From the NCBI GenBank assembly GCA_002633025.1, contig NMRB01000100.1:14610-78609 (forward strand): DNA of 64,000 nucleotides. The letters are read 5' to 3'. Of this stretch, positions 57,216 through 64,000 are shown piece by piece. The position numbers were made by a program, and so were the translations under genes. The stretch is from Notospermus geniculatus. Lineage: Eukaryota > Nemertea > Pilidiophora > Heteronemertea > Lineidae. Position 1 is the first letter of the stretch. Each line of letters starts with the position of its first letter. A model generated the notes under the pieces. The model saw only the letters and a list, made by a program, of their open reading frames with translations, did no database searches and had not been told where the DNA came from.

Positions 57216-59289
57216 AAATGGAGATAAGTTTTGCTTCTGAGCGCTTACAGTTTCTGACTCCGTAGTTTTTGAAACGAGCTCAACAAAAAATGCAATCCTT
57301 AGATTCGGCAGTTTATGTGTCAATGTAGAATGTTACCACAGTCTTTGTTCATCCAGAACTAGTCCAGAGGAATGTTTCCAACGTACCGAGTCGGGCAGAA
57401 TTCCGGTGTAGCGACAGAGGCTGCCTCAATGAAAGCATCTCATTAAGAATAGCGCCAGGTGAACTTCCGAAAGGGTTGCCTCGTACTGTAGCGTCATTTA
57501 TTTCACCAATACTTCGTTGGTTCGGTACCTGTGTGATGATTTTCTTTCATTTTGTATATGGCAAGGGTTCGCTAATGTCTGATATTGAAGGAGCACGCTT
57601 CGGTAAGCAATTCCCGGAGATGAAATATCTGCAAATGATTTGTATTCATCTTCGTGTTCATCTTGTTTGAGTGCATGCGTGTGCTGATCAGGTTACACCG
57701 CAAGAACACGTTGGAAACGGATAGAACTCAAGACTAAACCCTTTCAATGCCAGTGGCAATTTCATTAAAACTTAAAAGTGCCAAATACACAAATCTTACA
57801 GAAACGTTTTCACATTGGTATTCATCAGAGAGCACTCGCCCTGGGAACTTTCCAAGTCATGAAGTGACAGTTTTTTTTCAGGTGTCTTTCAAGCCTTTTT
57901 GCTTTTATTCATTTCCGGCAAAATTGGCCGTACTGCCTTAGTTGCAATGATCGAGAAAATTTGGAATTCGATGATCTGTGTCATGCGGGTGGATGTTAAT
58001 AGCCCTTAATTTAGCAAAGAAAACGTGATAAATGGATAATTAAAAGCGACGAATGGTATTGCTGCAGTATATATTTGGCCACACTTACTGGCCTATTTAC
58101 ACATTTTCCATCTACATGTATACTCTGCCACCATTTTTGCAACGTGCATTTTCATATGCACAGTTTGCACAACACACCGATGATATTGAGAGTGGAACTG
58201 TATCAAAAATAATCATCTATTTTCCATCAACCTATCAGCCAATTTCAAATGCCCCTTGTATACATTGAAGTCCCGTGATACTTCAGCTTATTTCAAACCG
58301 AAAATTCCCGTTTGATGGATCAGCAGCACGATAATCGAAAGTGATTTCTCATGTAATATGAATTAAATAATCAGAAATTGCCATATCTATTACTTGCTGA
58401 TAATGGAACTTTAAATCCGATACTGTCACTGTCAAGTCAGAAATCTATAACTGGAGTATGGTCGTATGATTCTTGCTCAAATACAGTGTAATCTTTTCGT
58501 GCCTCATAATTCAATCATCTTTGGTTGTTGGATACAAGTTGGTGTTGACATTAGTTGATGGTGAAGTGAAAACGATACATATGATGATTCAAAAAGGTAG
58601 GCCTAGTAATCCTAACTGTGCATGTGTTTTTCAGCATTGCTAAGTCGAACGGATGCTGGGAGCTCTGGTAGTGGACACGTCCGGACCAAAGTACCAAATG
58701 CAGTATATTAGCTATCAAAGGCCATTCTAGCGATATCTAAAACGAATGTGAACTTATTGCTGTCAGGACGCCATGCAACATGAAAGTTCGAATGTCTTAG
58801 GCACAAATGTTACCCTTGGACTTTTGCAACAAAAATCGGAATCGTTTTTGGGAAAAAGAGATATCACACTCACCTGTTCCTAGCCTTGCTCCAAGATCAG
58901 TTGTCGATGACAACAATCTGTCGTCTGCCCGTATCCATAGCCTCGTTATCGTATCAATCACTGATCCAATCAAAACATCACAAAGTGCGTGCCTCTATGA
59001 GCTGTTATGAAATCCATTAACGGTAGTGTCAGCAACATTGACTCTTGTATCAATCACTGATAGATCGGTGTGTATCATTTTCATGGTGAAATCCGTCCAT
59101 CTCATTCACGTCCAGCTGCGCTAAATCGAAATTGACAGCTCAAATCCGAATTAATGGGTTGCGGTACCTTGCTTTGCAGTCCAACAATCCGAAGGACAAC
59201 ACTTCTATGAAACGTCAAAAGATAGGTCCTCTTCTTGCTCAGACATAATCGGCCGATGCTCAGACATAATCAGAATTTAGGGTTTCACT
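57216..59289. other. Intergenic, nothing recognised
   Basis: No convincing exon, RNA gene or repeat structure on either strand; short open frames only. Confidence 0.45.
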
Positions 59290-60261
59290 TTACTTCCCTT
59301 TCGCCATCGCAGCAGTGGGTGCACATCCATTGACTACAGGAGTGGAAGACAAAGCGAAGTAAGGCCTTGGTCCAGCGGTACAGTCGGGGATTCTTTTGGC
59401 CAATTTTTCTGCAAAGAACACCAACCGCAGGCCATCAAAGGCGATCCATGGACCGAAATTGGCGCTAAAATATAGGCCTAGATCATCGTCCTTCACTGCA
59501 ACGTTTGAACCGCACATAGAGAAATTGAGGGCCAAATTCATAAAGGGTGGTTAAGCTTAGAAAACGTTCAACTCTGATTATGCAGCGGCAGGACAGGCAG
59601 ATGAGTTTCTGTACTAGGCTACATTGGCCCTGCCACAGAGTAACCTATGTTTAAACGCGGTTTAAGTTAAAACACCTTTTATGAAAGAAATGGCCCATGG
59701 TCTCAATAAATTTGGAATTTAGTTTCATTCACTAACGTTACGAACGATCAGAAATCTCAGTGTTTTTCTCCACCAACCTTACGGTGCCTACAGCAATAGC
59801 GGCAAGCCACATGCATCTGACACCGAAAGCTTCTCTCAATCTCTGCTACCTCGTTGAGATACTTGAAGGGCCTCCGAGCAATTACCAGTTTAATGGCGAG
59901 AGAGGAATGAAGAGGTTGGCCAACTTTTAGGGCATCGTGACTGAAAGGATGGGCGAAAACGTTTTGTTACGGTCAATATTGTTCTGTAAGCGTATCCGAT
60001 TGCAATGATGGTCCGAAATATCTTATCTGCACTATCTTGGCTTCCTTGAGATAGGTTTGTGCAACGACGATACGAGTTTTTTTGGCAATGTTATGATTCG
60101 AAGTATTTCAGTCGACTGGACATTATATAGAAAAAAAACGTACCTCGGCGCAATCTCCAACGCACAACGTGGTCAGACGGTTTCATTATAAAATGCGGAA
60201 CGACACAGCACTGCGGAGGAGTTTGACCGCGACAGGGCAATGATGGCGGCACGGCGGCCAT
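59290..60261 (-). CDS. Weak candidate two-exon gene for a 78-residue protein
   Basis: Minus-strand ATG at 60261-60259 in AAGATGGCCGCC, a YY1/TISU-like start context, 39 codons (MAAVPPSLPCRGQTPP..), then a GAG|GTACGT donor at 60144 in phase 1. A TTCTTTGCAG acceptor opens at 59408 in matching phase and the frame ends in TAA at 59290 (..NGCAPTAAMAKGK). The family is unknown to me. Start context and phase agreement are the only support; further exons could lie between. Confidence 0.25.
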
Positions 60262-62300
60262 CTTAAAAAACGCGAAAATGTAGCTTTGGACACTTTGTTT
60301 CATCGTTTGATCGCTGATATCTAATCCATTTCGGTATCGCAAGCTAACAATTCCCATTGGAGTGACTTTTTTGTCTGCGTATTTCATTGCTATCGATTTT
60401 CTCCTACAATAATTTGGTATCCATTGACTTCTCGGCACAAGCAGGAAATGGTAGTGACGTGAACATGAGAACCCTCTGATGAGAGGAACATAATAGAAAC
60501 ATACAAGGTGACGGCCTAATGGACGTGCCTGGAAGAAATCGATAAAGCCAAATGGTTTGGAGGTAAATCGAACGTGACTTCAAAAACTTAGAACGGTATG
60601 GCTTCTTCTTTGACGGAATTCATTTGTGGGGAGGTTGTCCGATTTTGAAATCGGCGTTTTACGAATCATCTACTTCTGTCACCAGTCCTCAGCCTCTGAG
60701 CTATGCAGGAGCAGATCTTTCAAGAGATTTTATCGATTGCCTACTCTGGGACGGCATGTTGGGCTAAAAAGAACCTTCGAACTTGGTATGAAGGTACGTC
60801 AACGTAACTTGTTTCCAGAACATCTCCGGAAACGCCCAAGGCATTGCTTGGCGCTGGAATTGCCGTCGGAACCTGTGGTCGACCACGTGAGCGGCGCTTT
60901 CAGTGGAAATGGAAAATAGACATCATTTTTTCTGTAAACATCGTATGAAAAATAAAATATTATTTAAGGTAAAATCCTTGGTGTAATGCTTTCGCAGTGA
61001 CAGGACTCCAGTCCTATAGTTCGTTCAGTGCTCCAAACACCATGACTAGCCAACAAATTTCAATATTTTTTTCATTTCTCTGTTGACCCTCCCCCCGCGC
61101 CTCCCAAAAAAACCAGTGATACAGAAAAGGGACTAACAACCATTCCAACTGTCCTATGTAGGCCTACCGCATGAAAGTGTTTTTTCATTCCTGTTTCTTC
61201 ATTTTCAACAAAAAGACACCAATATTGTATTTTCGAAAATTATTCTATGAAGCTTGTGAATCTTGGCAATTACACTCCTCCCCTTAGTGAAAAATTAATA
61301 CTTCATTGGCTTCAAGTATTTTTGGAAACGATCCCTTATTCTTTACCCCTGCGCAGACATGCTTTGCAGTGCTGCCATCTAAAGTACTGGAATTGAACTG
61401 CATGATGCCAATGCCATTTGACAAACTACAGCGTGTTTTCTCTAAACCCATTCTCACGCACGCGCACTTCAATGAAAACACGTTTTACGACACCAAGAAT
61501 CGCTTTACCATGTTTACGTGAGGAAGCGAGGGTTTCAAAATTGTGTGGATCGATTTTCGGTGTTTATTTCAACATTTTGCCTCGAATGCTATCCTCAATG
61601 AAGCCTGATCGTCGATTATTTCATTGCTGATGTAAGTAAGGTTGCCGATATCCATGTGATGACGAATGCCAAACGTTTTTGGAGTCAGCAGTTAGCCCTA
61701 GGGCAGGCCTACAGTTCATGAGTTTTCATGCTGATATTGCGGTGCATGCAATGCATCGCATATGCATGTCGTGTGAGGGGCCTATGCATGGTATGTGCAT
61801 CAAGTGCATCATCATTTTTGTTATGCACCACACTGCACAAGAATGAATGACATACACTTCATAATCAAATCGCCCATACACTTCACGTCCTGTTGACGTT
61901 GCTGTAGGCCTAGGCCTAGGCCTATTGTTTGTAATGTAGGCCCTAGGTTGTTGGAATGGTTGGCAAAGCCCGTTCGGGTTACGCGCGTGGCGTGGCTGAA
62001 CTGAACTGTCAGTGTCACTGTCATGACTGACCAGCTGCTGACTCTCTCTCGAGTCTCGTCATCCTCATTCAATCATTGCGCGCGCGTCTTTAGCTTAGAC
62101 AAGAGACAGACTAGGCCTAGGCCTCCTAAGTATAAGCAAAATCTCCTCTCCTCACTATTCACTCCTCACTCTTCTCCTCTCTTCACTCGTCACTCCTCTC
62201 CTCAATCTGAACCCTCTCACTTTGCTTATACTCTCCTATCCTAGCTATCCTATCCCATCGTCATCGATATCATAAAAAGAGCACAAAAACGACACACAGT

Positions 62301-62331
62301 ATACAATAAATCGGAATCCGATTTATTGTAT
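62301..62331. repeat. Perfect short palindrome
   Basis: ATACAATAAATCGGA, one A, then TCCGATTTATTGTAT: 15-base perfect arms. It sits between TATCC-type repeats. It contains AATAAA on both strands. Confidence 0.7.
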
Positions 62332-62478
62332 CCTATCCCATCCTATCCTATCCCCAAACCATATCGACAAGTCAATTGACACTGTGAGTGTGGTAGAGAT
62401 ACTAATTAATGGGGAGGGCGTACAACTTTATAACCCGACTCCAACAGGTCGGCGCTGCGAGCGATGTGACCGCGGTGG

Positions 62479-62495
62479 TGACGTCATTGACGTCA
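62479..62495. promoter_or_regulatory. Tandem CRE/ATF sites
   Basis: Two TGACGTCA sites at 62479-62486 and 62488-62495, one base apart, in a GC-rich local context (GCGATGTGACCGCGGTGG). Typical of CREB/ATF-bound promoters, but no associated gene was found in the window. Confidence 0.35.
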
Positions 62496-64000
62496 TTTCA
62501 GTTGACGTTGCAATGTATCATGAAAAAATGACCTGATGATTTTTCTACAGAAATAATGAGACAAAACGTTTGCTTTCATTGGTATCCTATTTCTTTGTTT
62601 GAAAGAGAAAAGCAATGAAATTTGAAAAAAACATGAGGTAAGTTTTATTGTCGGCCATCCAAAATAAACGGATTATTTTCATCCCAGAAATAAATTGAAA
62701 TTTAATGTTAGAAAAAATGAATTTCGGTCACAATGCTCGCAGCGACACTGTGTGGGGTAGTAAGGTGTCCTCCTCGACATTGACTTGGCTTTTAAGACAT
62801 TGTCTTCTAATGTCAGTAAAATGTTCTTGGTTGTTTCCAGTAAGACTTTGCTATTGTAAAGTGACATAGCCAAGGTAGGATCAAGTAAGTGGCTGTGTCT
62901 GCTTTTATGGTTTGTTTTGTCCCTTGAGCAATCATGGCATGTGGATTTTTTCCCCATTTTATATCGTAATATTTTGGCAATCCAGTGCACTCCAATGGTC
63001 AGAGAAGAAAGGTGGAAGTGGGATGATAAAGCGACGAGACGTGATTCAGATTGGAGTAGAAACATATCAAGTATATATCATATGATTACTTAAACACTCA
63101 GTGAGTCTATGCCCAAATTATGCTGTAGGCATCTGAATGGATTTGGATGAAATTTAAAAAAATGTGTGAGTTCCAAGTAGCCTACATGTACTCAATGACT
63201 CTAATTGGGTTTTTATTGAATGGCAATTCTGTCATCCTTTGCTTACAGATTTGCAGTAAGTGTAAACTAAAAGAAGGATTTCTATCTCGAAAACATTTTG
63301 AAAAAGCTTTAGATAGCTTGGACAGCTTAAAGCGATTGTGGAACTCTTAAGATGATCATGAAATATTAGGGAGCTTGTAAAGGTACCTTTTATGGGACTA
63401 TTTCTTTTTTGTCCTTCAAGTTCATAAATCCTGTTTTAAATTGCTGCCAGGCCTACTTTACCTTTCCACCTTTATTTTGCCTCGCAGGTTCTAGAGCATG
63501 GTTTCAGCCAGCTCTGCTAGTTTTACCAATAACACTGTAAAAACTCTGAAAAGGCAGACTGGCATGTTTTGGAATCTACTGAGCACAGATAGCTGGTATA
63601 CACCAAGTTGCAATCGTGCTGCTTGGCCTCTTTCAGTTTCATGTCCTGTATGGATTATTCAGTTTCCAAGAGGTTGACAATGGAGTTTCTCAAGCATATC
63701 ATCATCCATTCATAATCCATCATCCCTGACTACAAAGTCAGCCCAGTTTCCAATTTAGTACAATGGCAGCAGGGGATGAACCATACTTCAGTTGAACATT
63801 CACTGCTATTCTTGTTGACTTGTTGCTAACCCCAAGGCTCCAGCATGGTCATGTTGCCCTAAGTGGCAAAGTGGCAAATAATGTATGGGTAAATGACCAA
63901 GATATCTCATTCTAAACTTAACTCCTGGAATGCCAATTTCATTACATCGGAGAGCATTGAATGAAAGTTGATGTTAAATTGAGTTACCATCTGCTCTTCT

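Larger units (their letters stand above)
60262..64000. other. Right flank, no gene recognised
   Basis: Pyrimidine-rich CTCCTC/TCACT low-complexity sequence at about 62126-62235, TATCC repeats to 62355, a TAGGCCTAGG run near 61900, and a palindrome at 62301-62331. The longest open frame (62679-63065, minus, 128 codons) overlaps another and resembles nothing I know. Confidence 0.45.

Noticed and set aside
60626-60919. 97-codon plus-strand frame
   Set aside because: Low-quality start, no recognisable motif and no splice signals consistent with a gene.
62679-63065. 128-codon minus-strand frame with several Cys/His residues
   Set aside because: No start context, splice support or family resemblance; overlaps another frame. 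Composition is compatible with chance.

Overview
The window is animal nuclear DNA: multi-exon genes with GT-AG introns of 0.1-7 kb, many miniature inverted-repeat transposons (MITEs) and tRNA-derived SINEs, frequent TAGGCCTA and ACATGTACATGTA words, and no bacterial features. Gene content (PR70/PR72-type PP2A subunit, ACP7-type phosphatase fold, C-type lectin/sushi receptor, cytosolic sulfotransferase) and repeat style suggest a marine deuterostome invertebrate. An echinoderm is my first guess; amphioxus or hemichordate remain possible. The species cannot be fixed from the sequence alone.

Layout. (1) 1-2.1 kb: flank with a possible last exon of an unidentified plus-strand gene. (2) 2.2-21.4 kb, minus strand: a PPP2R3-type PP2A B'' subunit, whose seven core exons are present twice in tandem with compatible phase; an alternative first exon lies at 18.2 kb. 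Introns carry several MITEs and two more tandem duplications. (3) 21.4-25.7 kb: an assembly gap, a long repeat, a CpG-rich stretch with NRF1-like palindromes, and MITEs. (4) 25.8-33 kb, plus strand: an eight-exon ACP7-like purple acid phosphatase homologue in which nearly all metal-ligand residues are replaced. It has a duplicated, frame-incompatible exon 5, a duplicated splice acceptor before exon 4, and a possible alternative transmembrane end. (5) 33.8-56.7 kb, minus strand: a two-copy segmental duplication, each unit holding a mucin/C-type lectin/four-sushi membrane receptor gene and a sulfotransferase gene. Unit 2 (44.4-56.7 kb) looks intact. Unit 1 (33.8-44.4 kb) has an intact receptor but a sulfotransferase lacking exon 2 and its upstream promoter. 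(6) 56.7-64 kb: likely sulfotransferase promoter with four CCAAT boxes, then a gene-poor flank with one weak candidate small gene.

The strongest observations are the apparent pseudophosphatase, the near-identical 2.3 kb tract (signal of gene conversion) across the mucin/lectin part of the two receptors, the in-frame seven-exon duplication in the PP2A subunit, the sulfotransferase pseudogenisation, and a perfect 87-bp palindrome with a hammerhead-ribozyme-like core inserted in only one of two duplicated segments. At least six two-copy tandem duplications occur in 64 kb. Their 2-7 percent divergence and transposon presence/absence differences resemble allelic differences in a highly heterozygous genome, so some may be haplotypes stitched in tandem by the assembler; this is the main caveat. 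Exon limits were placed by eye from splice signals, codon phase and remembered family sequences.
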